Shown here: one piece after another, positions 7,055 to 16,725 of the stretch | Numbering within the stretch: the stretch's first letter is position 1 | How the letters are laid out: each line of letters begins with the position of its first letter | Assembly (NCBI GenBank): GCA_003427395.1 | Contig: BFEA01000176.1 | Coordinates: forward strand, 969,031-991,455 | Source of the DNA: Chara braunii | Lineage: Eukaryota; Streptophyta; Charophyceae; Charales; Characeae | Length of the DNA stretch: 22,425 nt | Reading direction: 5' to 3' | Notes under the pieces: model-generated | What the model was told of the DNA's origin: nothing | Database searches by the model: none | The model's input: only the letters and a program-made list of their open reading frames with translations | Position numbers and translations under genes: made by a program

Positions 7055-7658
7055 ACTTCATTGAGGGTCGTCCTACAACTTCTTTGACTTTAGTCTGATT
7101 AGCAGATCCGCGTTGCCGCAAAGGACCAGTCGATGACCACATTTTGATCGCTCTTCGGCCACTCAGAGTTCATGGTGATGCCATTTGGCCTCACTAATGC
7201 ACCCGCCATCTTTTAGATGGCGATGAACGATATCTTCAGGGACATTTTTGAAGAATATGTTTTCGTGTATCTGAATGACATTTTGGTTTACAGTCGTACT
7301 ACCCAAGATGGATCTTAGAGTTTTTCACGATGTTCTACAGCGCTTACGCAAGCATGACTTTTATGCGAAACTCAGTAAGTGTCGCTTTGTATAGTGCAAA
7401 GCAGACTTCTCAAGATACCATGTATCTGACTAGGGTCTCCACATGGATGACGCGAAGATCGTCGTTATCGCGAAGTAGCCCGCCCCCACATCCACTAAGC
7501 AGCTTTGCAGCTTCCCCGAACTTACTAGTCACTACAGTAAATTCATCTGAGGATGCGTCAGATACTCTTACGTCCTTACCTTCACTCTCCTTCGAAATAA
7601 CCCGCCATGGTCTTAGACATCTCTCTGCAATATTGTTTTTTGCGCCTTCAAGAAGGCA
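7055..7658 (+). pseudogene. Reverse transcriptase domain of the gypsy element (defective)
   Basis: Recognisable RT text includes QIRVAAKDQSMTTF, then MPFGLTNAPA (about 7175-7207), MNDIFRDIFEEYV, the active-site block VYLNDILVYSR (about 7265-7297) and, after a frameshift, LRKHDFYAKLSKCRF and MDDAKIVVIAK. The YxDD motif reads Y-L-N-D: the first catalytic Asp codon is AAT at 7274-7276, which should abolish polymerase activity. In-frame stops are TGA 7145 and TAG 7214, 7392, 7431 and 7476. The frame shifts between about 7297 and 7326. RT copies element RNA to cDNA; here it is dead. Confidence 0.9.
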
Positions 7659-8230
7659 GTGACTTGTACATCGGTTTTTCGCTTTCTTGATGTTGATCGT
7701 ACTTTTATAGTCACTACCGATGCATCATATTTTGCAGTAGGAGTTACACTTTCTCATGTGTTTCCCACTACTTTTGATTTTTCTTATCCCCATATTCCCC
7801 ACTTTCCTTCACCTTCTGCTAACACAATTTTTTTACTAACGCCTACCCTTCCACCACTTCCCTCAACTGACAGTCCTCCCATTATTTACTCTCTGATCAT
7901 CACGGAGGATGAGACTGCCGAGGCCCATACTGGGGATTGTCTAATCGTTTCTTACTACCATCAACTACTGTATGCCAACTTGAAGATAAACTACAATGCG
8001 GATAAACTTCATAATGCGCACCCGACACTGGCGTCATTACCTGCACGGGGTGCTCTTCACAATACGCATGGATAAGTCTGTTGTCCAAATTGTCCTCACG
8101 AAGCCCAAACTTTCCTTTCGACAGGCACGTTGGTGGCGCGACTTATCTGAGTTTAGTTTTACCACTCAGCATATCAAGGGGGAAACGATTCGCGCCATCG
8201 CTGTCTTCTCCCGTCGTTCTGATCATAATC
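7659..8230 (+). pseudogene. RNase H domain of the gypsy element, with a long Pro/Ser-rich insertion
   Basis: The frame from 7659 carries FIVTTDASYFAVGVTLS, including the first catalytic Asp. Later VSYYHQLLYANLKINYNA corresponds to the usual PI-Y-S-x-L-x-x-x-x-NY block. Between them lie about 65 extra residues rich in Pro, Ser, Thr and Ile, where most gypsy RNases H have only a short linker. After a +1 shift near 8000 the frame continues with HWRHYLHGVLFTIRMD, LSFRQARWWRDLSEF and HIKGET, the normal RNase H C-terminus. Shift and lost continuity make it a pseudogene. Confidence 0.85.
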
Positions 8231-8339
8231 AGAAACCCATCAAACTTGCGGTCGTCTCGGCCCCCACCACTGATCATTCACGATCGACGCGTATCGTACC
8301 AAGTACCACCACTATTTGGATTCTTGCGACATTCACGTG

Positions 8340-9230
8340 GCACTGCGGAGTGGCAAGACCATTCCTTCATACTCCCTTGACGAGAATGATCTCATATACT
8401 GGCATGGTAAGTATCGTGGCCTAAAACCATGTACGTGCGTTCCCTCCATTTGACAACTCAGTTGTTCAAGTCGTAGCAGAGTTCCATGACCAGGCAGTTG
8501 CTGACCATATAGACTTTCACAACAGGTTGTCCAGTGTTAGTCGTCTATACATCTGAACCAAAAACAAGGAATTCGTTAGGAGCTACGTCGGTAGGGTCCT
8601 ACCTGTTACGAGGTGAACAATGTGAACCACCTTCTGTACGGTTTACTCCAGCCTTTACATATACTTTAGGGTCGTTGACAGACAATTTCGATGGATTTTG
8701 TAGGTTCCCTCTGCCCTTCTACTGAGCGTGGTCATGATGCTATCTTGGTCGTCGTCGATCGCACGAAGTGTGCACGTTTTGTCTCATGCCTCTATCGCAT
8801 TAGCGTTCGTGAGGTCGCCGAGATCATCTTCGACCAGGTCCTGAGAGTTCACGACTTACCTTAGAGCATCATCTATGACCGTGACCCACGCTTTACCGAC
8901 ACATTATAGCGAGGCCTACACGAGGTGTACGGATCCCATCTCCGCTTCTCGTCGTCTTACCACCCTCAAACGGATGGTTAGACTGAGGTCACCAACAAAA
9001 CGCTCTGTTATATCCTCTGAAAGTTTGTTAGAACGACTGGCAGTAAGGCTTACGCTTAGCCCATGCGGAGATTGTGTGCAAACCTCCGTTTCGCCGGCTA
9101 CGAGGATGTCACTATCCTATTGTGACCTCAACTATCACCCGCGTGTACCCATAGATTTTTTGCGACTAGTGCGGTTGCACCCAGACACTCGGTGTCCTAC
9201 GCTTGACGTCTGAGTCGTGCATATGGAGGC
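8340..9230 (+). pseudogene. Integrase core of the gypsy element (defective)
   Basis: The segment opens with YSLDENDLIYWHGKYRG (from about 8370), typical of the start of gypsy integrase. The catalytic core lies in one frame: MDF with Asp at 8694, YDRDPRFTD with Asp at 8877 and TEVTNKT with Glu at 8985. The last two are 35 residues apart, as in the DD35E family. TAG stops at 8862, 8907, 8979 and 9057 and TGA at 9018 break it. The HHCC zinc-binding part is blurred by frameshifts (about 8430-8600). Integrase inserts the cDNA into chromosomes; this copy cannot. Confidence 0.88.
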
Positions 9231-9309
9231 GCTTATGAAGAGCGCACATGAGAGTATAGTTGTCTATCATACTTGCATGGTCGCACCAGCAAACCGATCG
9301 TGAATGGAT

Positions 9310-9589
9310 CAACCGTTCAAAGTCGGTGATGATGTGCTCGTAGATGTCCATCACTTGCAGCTCGAAGCGGATACATTTCACAAGTTCAAGCGTCACTTTT
9401 TCTGTCCATGCCGCATCCTTTAGGTCGTCGATTCCGATACTGCGTTAGTCCGTGCAACTTTCGTGTGAAGTTGTCTTATTATCTTCAACAGACTTGCATA
9501 CACGATGTTTACAACGTCTCCTTAATGCGTCATTATCACACATCGTCCGAGCGATTTGTAGGACGTCTTTATGAACACCTTGACCTATC
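9310..9589 (+). pseudogene. Integrase C-terminal domain remnant
   Basis: FKVGDDVLVDVHHLQLEADT followed by a KFKRHFFCPCRIL block and a VVDSDTALVRATF block corresponds to the SH3-like C-terminal domain that precedes the chromodomain in chromoviruses. A TAG stop at 9421 and frame changes interrupt it. Confidence 0.75.
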
Positions 9590-9937
9590 ATGGTGGACGG
9601 TCACAAGGAGTTTATCGTTTCCAACATCGTATCTCGCCGAGTTATTGATGATACCTCTCCACGCATCGAGTATCTCGTCCGCTGGAAGGCGTATCCCGAT
9701 GAGGAGGCTACTTGGGAGTCCCTCGAGTACTTGCAGCACACCGGGATGTTGGTGCATGTATATGATTGTGCTCGTCATGCTGAGATGTTTGCTCCTACTC
9801 CGCCGATTGACCCTCTTCCTTCTCCGACTGAGGACTCAGAGTTTGTTGAGGACGAGTCCGCTACCTCTAAGACCGTTCTTCAACAGCAGACAGATGTTTC
9901 TTCGCGTCCACAGTGCACTCAGCGTCTCAACGACTGA
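9590..9937 (+). CDS. Chromodomain-containing 3' end of chromovirus pol, 115-codon open frame
   Basis: ATG at 9590 opens an uninterrupted frame to TGA at 9937. Residues 6-50 form a chromodomain: EFIVSNIVSRR, EYLVRWKAYPDEEATWE and SLEYL. All three aromatic cage positions are occupied (Phe8, Trp32, Tyr35), as in chromodomains that read methylated H3K9. The C-terminal 60 residues are Pro/Thr/Ser/Asp-rich and end normally for such polyproteins. It is the only part of the element without a stop. In an intact element it would be the C-terminus of integrase and would steer insertion to heterochromatin. It probably survives by chance, and independent expression is unproven. Confidence 0.8.
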   Translation: MVDGHKEFIVSNIVSRRVIDDTSPRIEYLVRWKAYPDEEATWESLEYLQHTGMLVHVYDCARHAEMFAPTPPIDPLPSPTEDSEFVEDESATSKTVLQQQTDVSSRPQCTQRLND

Positions 9938-10827
9938 CACTCGTATCACCTACCTATCATTTCATTGACTCACACTACCATCTACTCCATCATTAACTAC
10001 TTCAGAATGCTATTGTTTTGCGGCTCTGGTTCGACATTGACTTGACTCCTACTTCAGACATTATCAACTACTTCAAGGATTTCAACTACTTGACTTGCTA
10101 CCGGCTACTTTGGACGTGACTACTTCACGTCACCATCCTACCTTGTAGATTTTTTCTTTTTTTTTGCATGATGATTCTCATTTAACTGGTTATCCATGAG
10201 TTGGGTTTTCCCTTAGTATCGCATAGGCATTGGGACCGTAGCGTTATCTTGACGTTCATTCTTCCAGATCTAGCTTCCTTCCCAGTCGGTGAGTTGTGTG
10301 TATGATTCCCCCACTTGCTACCCTCATTATCCTAATATCAGCCATTGCATGTGTTTAGTTAGGCATATCCCTCTTATTCCAAACTCCACTTTCATGGTCG
10401 ACCCTGTATAATGTTACCATTTTCTTTAACATTACCCACCTTGATGGTTTATCTGTTAGGGTTATTGGTTTTGTTTCGTGACCATTCTTGCCGCCCTGAG
10501 CTTGATGACCTCTCACATGTTTGTGTATGACTGCGCTTAGGAGTTTCGGTTTTTAGGCTGCAATCGTCGCATTTGAGACCATCGCACTTTTGATAGTTCA
10601 GCGAGACAACATTATTTTGTGTTATTTTGCTACCTTTTCCTTTCAGCACTGAGTCAATTGTCTCCAAGGCTTTACGATTGCATCATCCTACATTTAATTC
10701 CCTTGTTTCTGGTTAAGATGTGTTTATCGGACATTTGTTTTCCTTTATGGCATTATGTAGCTTAGGCTGCATCGCATGGACTCCGCATGAAGCTTGCTCC
10801 GCATTCTAGATTTGTCAGCTTAATTGT
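9938..10827. other. Probable 3' non-coding part of the gypsy element and spacer
   Basis: Several CTACTTC/ACTACTTGACT-like short repeats follow the pol stop (about 9975-10140), then AT-rich unique sequence. I could not find a polypurine tract, LTR boundaries or a partner repeat upstream. No gene is supported. Confidence 0.45.
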
Positions 10828-11067
10828 TTGCAGAGTTCCGCTGTTTTTGCGAATAACGTTGTTGAGCGCATCGGCTCCCGCCTTTTTGCAAAAGCGAGAG
10901 CCCTGTCGACCATGTCACGTGGAGTTAAACAAAGTAAAACAAGAGACAACTTCGGAACGATGCAAATAATCCCGCGAACTACTGAGACGGGCGTGGTCGA
11001 GTTGTTCCTTCACCGCTCTAACCGGGTGTGTCGGTCGTACTTCCCGTGGTCCCCTACGACAAGATAG
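10828..11067 (+). CDS. Unidentified 79-codon frame containing the VVERIGSRLF repeat
   Basis: The ATG frame at 10828 encodes NNVVERIGSRLFAKARALST, part of which recurs at 20.98 kb with a synonymous bias in the differences. The rest of the frame (VKQSKTRDNFGTMQIIPR...) is not recognised. It could be a fragment of a mobile-element protein. The frame is short and there is no other support. Confidence 0.25.
   Translation: MQSSAVFANNVVERIGSRLFAKARALSTMSRGVKQSKTRDNFGTMQIIPRTTETGVVELFLHRSNRVCRSYFPWSPTTR
10856..10902 (+). repeat. 47-bp dispersed inverted repeat, copy A
   Basis: The sequence from ACGTTGTTGAGCGCATCGGC to GCGAGAGCC matches the reverse complement of 20976-21022 at 44 of 47 positions by my count. 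It also folds as a hairpin: GGCTC-C-CGC...GCG-A-GAGCC. Confidence 0.85.
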
Positions 11068-11402
11068 GTTTCAGCGGGGCACAACTTGCCTTCCCTAAGG
11101 GGTTGTCACCATCCTTAGTGGAGTATCCCTACCGAGCTACTGACCCACATGCGAAAGATTTTACATGCAGTTGCAAAGAAAGACCAACCGATGACGTTTT
11201 GCTCGTTCGCTGCAATATAGGCACGCATCGTTAGAACACCGTTTGAAGTTGAACGTCGTTCGTCCCTTAGGACGCTAGTTTCCTAAGTACGATCGGATGT
11301 CAGTCGACTAGGACAGTGTCGGTGCGAATACCCTTACAAGGATATCCGCCCTGTTTTTGTACAAGCGATAGAAAATAAGATTGGTTTAAAAGTTTAAGTA
11401 TA

Positions 11403-11538
11403 CCGCGTGAAGACGCGGCTGTGTCTGCAGTTTACTTTGATGGGGTGGGTTAACTAGAGTAGAGAGTGTGTGGGCGCGCAGGCTGGAGGCGCGCGTTATT
11501 TAATTTGTTGATGATTGAAGAACCGGCATGATCGCCGG
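11403..11538. repeat. Cluster of three GC-rich hairpins
   Basis: CCGCGT-gaag-ACGCGG at 11403-11418, a GCGCGC/GCGCGC pair at about 11474-11496 and CCGGC-atgatc-GCCGG at 11523-11538 lie within 136 bp of otherwise AT-leaning sequence. Function unknown. Confidence 0.6.
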
Positions 11539-12890
11539 CTATAGTTTTTATTTCTGATTAAGCTAAGATTAAAAAGATCCCGTTTTGTGATTGGTGCGCT
11601 AGCCTGTGACTTGCGCATACGTACGGAGGAAAACATCGACGATAAGGCAACTTAAAAAATGCTTCGAGAAAATTTGCACGTCACGCAGCATCCACTTATT
11701 TAGGTGTCCGTCAATATTGGACTCACCCTTGGGCCTAGAACTATTGGTTGCAGTGTCGGACCTCCAACAGAGAGATTTAGGGATCGAGGTCAGCGAGCGA
11801 CAACACGGGAGTGTGGGAGCGGCGCGAAGGGACCGTGGGGTTGAGGGCCCGACTGGGCTATCCCTTTTGGTTTTGCTGTTGGCGGCGTCAGAACGGTGCT
11901 AGCGTTTTTCTTTTTCCCCGTTTATCGTCCTCTGACGATTAAGAGGTTCTAAATATATTTTTTTATTTTTTTTCGTTTAATTATTATTTTGCTTCGACAT
12001 TTCCTGACTCAGACGCGACGCTGGATTCGGAGGCCGTCACGACGGTCGGGGATCTTGAGGGGCCGCCTCCCTTGGTTGACCTACGGGTTCTTCTGTGTTC
12101 GGGATGTTTGAGCTGGGAAAATTAACATGCATGTGAGTCAGCGGGTGATTAGCCCACGAGCAGGAAAGAAACCTCAAAGGAGGGGACCTTCGGCGAGTGT
12201 GTCGTCCGCCAACTGCTGACTACCACAAGAGAAGCTTGAGTGTGCATGCCGTCGGGGCTAGAGGAGGCAGGTCGCGACCCAGAGCACAGTGAGGAGTTGC
12301 GCAACCGTGTCGAGTGCCCATCTCCACCTCGGTCTTCAAAGTTCTCGTTTAAATATTTGCTACTACCATCAAGATCTGCGGCGCGGCAGCGTCACCAAGG
12401 CTCGCTACAAATTGCAGTGGTGCCACGCCTCGTCTTCGTGACTGTTGTCTGTGTGAGGGCTGCCCATCGGGGTTCCGAAAAATGGGGCGGCCTACTCATA
12501 CAAGTCGGTGATTCTTTACAACATCGTTTTTCCTTCTCACATTCTGAAAAGTTTGAATATAAATTTGAATTTTTTTGTTGATAGTCTTTGTTGGATAAAT
12601 CAACTGGAAATTTTCAAAGTGCTAATTAGGGTAGTTGATGGTTTATCCCAATGATAATTTGCATGTCTGTTAAATTCCTTAAAATCTCGGTTAGTATTTC
12701 TTTCGTATTCAATTGATTATCGATTTGTTTTTTCTACTTAGTAATTTCCTGATTTACGGTTTGAGCGATTTTTTGAACCTTAGGTTCTGGAAATCAGCGT
12801 TGAAAGTCCTTTTGGACACCAAAATCGATTTTTATTTTGTTTCCCTATTTGGAGTTTTAAACCTTATCATCCTGAATTGACGTTAATTTC
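11539..12890. other. Spacer without a recognised gene
   Basis: Short open frames occur at 11606-11902 and 12240-12581 but carry no known domain. Another open stretch after a pyrimidine-rich tract and CTCAG at about 12013 runs to about 12126 (containing DSEAVTTVGDLEGPPP) and could be an exon, but nothing confirms it. A CCGTC-ac-GACGG hairpin lies at about 12033-12044. From 12540 on the sequence is AT-rich. Confidence 0.4.
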
Positions 12891-12894
12891 ATGA

Positions 12895-13045
12895 CGATGG
12901 ATTTTTTTATTTTTGAAGCTAATTAGTTTTTACTTAGTAATTAGTCTTAGCGTTTTTTTTTTCTATTTTACTGATCATATCTGTAATGCGATGGAGTTTT
13001 TGATTTTGATGTTATTTGGTTTTACTTGGTAATCAGTCTCAGTAA
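12895..13045. repeat. Degenerate ~93-bp tandem repeat
   Basis: TTTTTACTTAGTAATTAGTCTTAG near 12930 is echoed by TTTTACTTGGTAATCAGTCTCAG near 13021, each preceded by a CGATGGA-TTTTT string. A weaker third relative (CTACTTAGTAATTTCC) lies near 12733. The first unit contains a CTAATTA/TAATTAG stem around the shared motif. Confidence 0.5.
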
Positions 13046-14275
13046 GGAGGTCTCAACTTGTGTTGGAATTTCTAGTTTTTGCCCGTTTTGGGGGGTATGA
13101 AAATCTTGAGGCTCAACATGAGCTTTGTAGGGTTTGGTCTTAAAGTATTGACCAGGGCTATCTCCTCAGGATTGGAGCTCCTCCCTGCGAGGGCTACACA
13201 AGGTGGGAGGTGTTGTCCTTGAGAGGGTGGGGGCGGTACTACGAGATTGTCCTTTTCTGGGCCGTGCTGATTTTCGAGTCGGATCAACATGGCGGTTGGG
13301 GAGAGTGGACAAGGGGTGCTGAACTTAGCAAGATGACAGGTAGAAATGGTTGTTTCATTGGGAGGGGGTGGGACAGGAGGAAAGGGGGAACTCCAGCTCT
13401 GCGGGAGCATACTCTAGGAGGAATTGTATGCCGCTGAGGGAGCGGGAATGACCGTTTAGGGGACTGTTATGAACTGGGGCCGGTATGGTGAGGGGGCACC
13501 TTCCGGCGGAGGCAGTGTAAGGACAAAGGGACGTTTCTTGAGGGAGGAGTAATCTTCAGAATGTTTTGTGAGTCTTCATGAATAATTGAGCTTCGAATGG
13601 ACACCGAAACCGCCACAGGATGAGGGGTTATTTTTTCCCTCCCTTCCTCTCGTTTCGTGGAGGTAGAAGGGGGTTTCTCTGCTTTTGGTTAAGCCAAACT
13701 TCTCTGATGGAGGGCAGGGGGAAGGTTAGAACCGGAGGATGAAATCTAGTCGGGAGACTCTCAATAGAGGAATGACTGTTAGGCAAATAAGTCAGAAGAA
13801 CGAAGCTGGGACAACGCAGGCCGGTGTTGGAGCATTTGCTCTGTGACCTAGGGGAGCTTGAGGGTTGTGGAGTTATGCTGAGGGTGGAAGGCATAACTAG
13901 TTCGTTCGACGTGGCACGCGTCGGGGTATTAACCCTGTAACCTGTGTCAGGGGCTTGCCGTCATGGGAAGTGTCGAGGGAGGAAGGCACTTCCTGTCCGT
14001 CAGAACTAGTTCGGTCAGTACTGGGGAAGGTTGCGGTGCCCTGTTACCCTAGCATGGATGGGGGTATGAGATCATGTGAGTTCTGGTATGAGGACTGAAA
14101 GCCTGGACGGACTTTCCGTTTGTTGAGGGGGAAATTCTGGATAGCAGGTTGTTTCAGTTTCGTCCCTCCGCTCATATAGTTTTTTAAGCCTTCCCAGATA
14201 ATTATCAAAAAAGACTTGGTAACTGCGGCTTGAGTACCCTAGCAATAGGTCGGTAGGTCAACAATTATTCTTGGT
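13046..14275. other. G-rich spacer without a recognised gene
   Basis: The plus strand is rich in GGG/GGGG runs between about 13085 and 14150 (for example GGGAGGGGGTGGG near 13361), giving scattered potential for G-quadruplexes. Open frames here are short and unrecognised. Confidence 0.5.
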
Positions 14276-14277
14276 CT

Positions 14278-14415
14278 TCTTAAATTTCTCAGATTGTCTT
14301 CAAATTCTTCTAGACTTTTTTTTGTGGTTCTTAGATTGTTTTGAGTTGAAATTTTCAGATTGTTCTTAGCTGAAGTCAGGTAATGGCCCTAGTATTCTCA
14401 GATTTCTCTTAGCTA
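14278..14415. repeat. Degenerate short tandem motif TTCTCAGATTGTCTT
   Basis: About four to five imperfect copies of (T/C)TCAGATTGT(C/T)(T)TTAG-like sequence are spaced 30-50 bp apart. No other structure seen. Confidence 0.45.
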
Positions 14416-14671
14416 CACAGGTGTTGACGGATCGGTAGTAAGGAAGTGGGAGGGCGACAGACAACGAGGGAGAGGATACGGCGGGTGCTAGCACTAAGCA
14501 AGGGGAAACGAGTGCATGACTATAGTAGAAGCTGCGACATGATGGGCCGGGCCTGGCCGTTAAATTATGCTGGGCGTCGTGGGTCCGCTATGGTCGGCTG
14601 CTGCGTTGGCAGTTGGGAGAAACAACGAGTCTGGCCGTTGAGATCCGAATGAATCCGGGCGCTATAATGGG

Positions 14672-15190
14672 CCAAGTGCATTGGACAGGGGAGATGGCGG
14701 ATGACGAGCTTAGCACACTCGGGAAAGCTTAACTTGTCCGATCCTTATCGGAATCGGGCGAGAAAGAAGATGTTTTGGGGATTTGAGGGTCGGGCGACCA
14801 CGAATCCGTGATCAAAGTAAATAGTAAGTTAGTAGATTATAAGTTAGGAGAGGGAAGTGTCGTGCTGAGGAGATATCGAAGAGGGAAGCTATGGTAGAAG
14901 AAAAGTAGGCTAGTCATCCGATTCCTAACGAAATCGGGCAAAGGGAGAAGAGATTCGGAGGTTTCTTGGCAGGGCGAAATCAGTGGTAGCATTAGTTTAG
15001 CCTTAGGATTGGTGAAAAAGGGGTTAGTAAAGAAAGTTAGTATGCAGGATATGGCGAAGTGAGGGAAGAAGAAGTAGGAGAGGCAGATCTTGCCTAATTC
15101 CCAATAGAATCGAGTGAAATAGGGGTTATTGGTTGTGGCAAATCTAATAGTAAGCTCGAATCTGAAGGTTAATGGTTAGTTTTAGTTGCA
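14672..15190. repeat. Three-unit tandem repeat, period ~175-180 bp
   Basis: A motif CCGATTCCTAA-GAATCGGGCGAAA occurs as diverged copies at 14738, 14918 and 15093. Each is embedded in similar purine-rich flanks (GAGGGAAG...GAAGTAGG) and followed by TAGTAAG/TTAGT-rich ends. The first two motifs are self-complementary: TCCGAT-cctt-ATCGGA in unit 1 and CCGATT-cctaacga-AATCGG in unit 2. The period is close to nucleosome length, as in many satellites. Confidence 0.65.
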
Positions 15191-15388
15191 TAAAGAAAGG
15201 GTTCTGCACGTGAAAATAGGAATGTTAAAAGTTCGAATGTATCTTTCCTCATTTCGTGGAAAGATTCGTTCTCTTTTTGCATGTTGTGACGAGTAGTGGA
15301 GCAAGGTCCAAAAGCCGCACACGCCTGCTCATGATCATGCTTGCTGTCCCTATTCCGGTGCTAGCCATCGTTGGGATCATACTCGTAA

Positions 15389-15547
15389 TCGACATACTAT
15401 CTGTCTACAGCAGCGGTCGTGACCTTCTTCGTGGCCACCATCTTCATCGCGATGTTTTTCATGGTGGTCGCGTTCCTTGGGAGATGCATCCTTCCATACC
15501 TTAGTGGAAAGCTCATCCCCAAGCCGCAAAAAGGGAAGAGGTGGTGA
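15389..15547 (+). CDS. Possible terminal exon encoding a membrane segment, unidentified
   Basis: After a good 3' splice-site-like sequence (CTATCTGTCTACAG ending at 15410), a frame reads AVVTFFVATIFIAMFFMVVA, a convincing transmembrane helix. It is followed by FLGRCILPYLSGKL and a basic tail IPKPQKGKRW ending at TGA 15545-15547. There is no ATG upstream in this frame before a stop at 15386. An overlapping frame starting with ATG at 15256 also encodes a hydrophobic helix (MLAVPIPVLAIVGIILVI), so a frameshifted two-helix protein is an alternative. I recognise no family. A positively charged C-terminus after the helix suggests that end faces the cytosol. Confidence 0.3.
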   Translation, partial: STYYLSTAAVVTFFVATIFIAMFFMVVAFLGRCILPYLSGKLIPKPQKGKRW

Positions 15548-15639
15548 TTCCGCATGGGTTCATCCCGGAGAATTCGTGCGCAGTACGCAGATAAAGGGGC
15601 ATGAGCCAACGAGTGAATGGGGGCTAGAGCAGTAAGCAC

Positions 15640-15641
<2 letters not shown>

Positions 15642-15708
<67 letters not shown>
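15642..15708. repeat. (GA)n microsatellite
   Basis: About 33 uninterrupted GA units on the plus strand. Confidence 0.97.
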
Positions 15709-15713
<5 letters not shown>

Positions 15714-15984
15714 CGATACTGCAAAGTAGCAAGTTTGAAGGAGCGAGAAGTAAGTTACGGGATATTTTCTAGTTCTGATGGAAGATTCAATCTGTTGTTG
15801 TCCATCCTATCAAAAAAGTAACGAATCGAATTTGGACTATCTTAGTTTCTGACATTCACTCTGTTAAACTCACGGAAGAAAGAGAACTCCACCTTCTCTT
15901 TCCACATGAGTAGCTAAACAATAGTATACGCCCCCATGTTCTAGCAGCGCCATCTTTTCCTCGACTTAGAAAAAGATTCGTTTT

Positions 15985-16198
15985 GGTCTCTCTCATCGAA
16001 ATAGCGATTCACGTACTGTGAGACCAACTGCGGGATTGGAGGTCTAACTGTCGGCTGGTGGTTTCGGACGAAAGAGTAGAGCTGAAGGGCAGACTGCGGA
16101 AATTGGAGACTTACCTGCCAGCGGAGATAGCTGCCCTTTCAAGTTCCTGTCGGTTGAGGTAGCGATGAGACCAGGTAAGATTTTGAATTTTACCTATT
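15985..16198. repeat. Cluster of hairpins with a 66-bp internal duplication
   Basis: GGTCTC 15985-15990 pairs with GAGACC 16020-16025. AAGGGCAG 16085-16092 pairs perfectly with CTGCCCTT 16131-16138. AGGTAA/TTACCT form a stem at about 16173-16198. ACTGCGGGATTGGAGGTCTAA at 16027 is repeated in diverged form at 16093. Function unknown. Confidence 0.55.
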
Positions 16199-16397
16199 GA
16201 AGCAACAGACCAATCGTGAGAGTACCGACTACCTGTGCGCCGGCTCGTTGCCTATACTGCCGAGTGGAGTAACTGCAGGTGAGCAGCGGGGCCTTAGAAA
16301 GCTCACTTGCTAGTTGATACGTTGTTCATCCTACCGCACGAAGTAGTTGGAGGGGTGTTGCGAGTTGTGGGCTAACATGTGGTCACTTCACTTGGAG

Positions 16398-16580
16398 TCG
16401 TGAACTTTGCGAAATAACTACGATTGTCGAAGGGGAGATATTACTGCGAGTTGGAAAAAGCATCAGGGAGTCAACAGCCTGTGGGATGACTTCAGTTTGA
16501 CCGAGCTGTTGAAGCATTTTGGTCATCATTGCGGGGCCCTCATGCACTTCAAGGCTACAAGGCCCTGTCCTAGGAGTTGA
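16398..16580 (+). CDS. Unidentified open frame, possibly a fragment
   Basis: A frame without ATG at its 5' limit, opening near 16403, contains GDITASWKKHQGVNSLWDDF and then LTELLKHFGHHC, ending at TGA about 16580. The composition is protein-like, but I recognise no domain. It may be part of a retroelement gag-like protein or chance. Confidence 0.18.
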
Positions 16581-16725
16581 GTCAGTCCCCCCCCTTTATC
16601 TCGAGCGTCAGAAACCCCTCATTTTATCCTTCTAACTCTAAGTCTAATCTTGTTCTGAGAGGAAGGCGACAGGCCGGATTGCAACTCGTAGGATCACATC
16701 AAGACTCTGTGGGGAGTCTGCCCAC

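Larger units (their letters stand above)
7055..9937 (+). mobile_element. Decayed Ty3/gypsy chromovirus pol region
   Basis: Broken fragments occur in canonical Ty3/gypsy order: reverse transcriptase, RNase H, integrase and a C-terminal chromodomain. Order and chromodomain place it among chromoviruses. It is defective, with frameshifts between domains, many in-frame stops and a mutated RT active site. No gag, protease or recognisable paired LTRs are visible upstream of 7055 or downstream of 9937, so this is a 5'-truncated or internally preserved remnant. Its expression as one polyprotein is impossible as it stands. Confidence 0.92.

Noticed and set aside
9938-10840. 3' LTR of the chromovirus
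   Set aside because: I found no matching direct repeat upstream of 7055, no TG...CA boundaries and no clear polypurine tract.
15397-15732. Minus-strand 111-codon frame with a Leu/Ser repeat
   Set aside because: Most of it is the complement of the (GA)n microsatellite, and it is antisense to the more protein-like membrane-segment frame.
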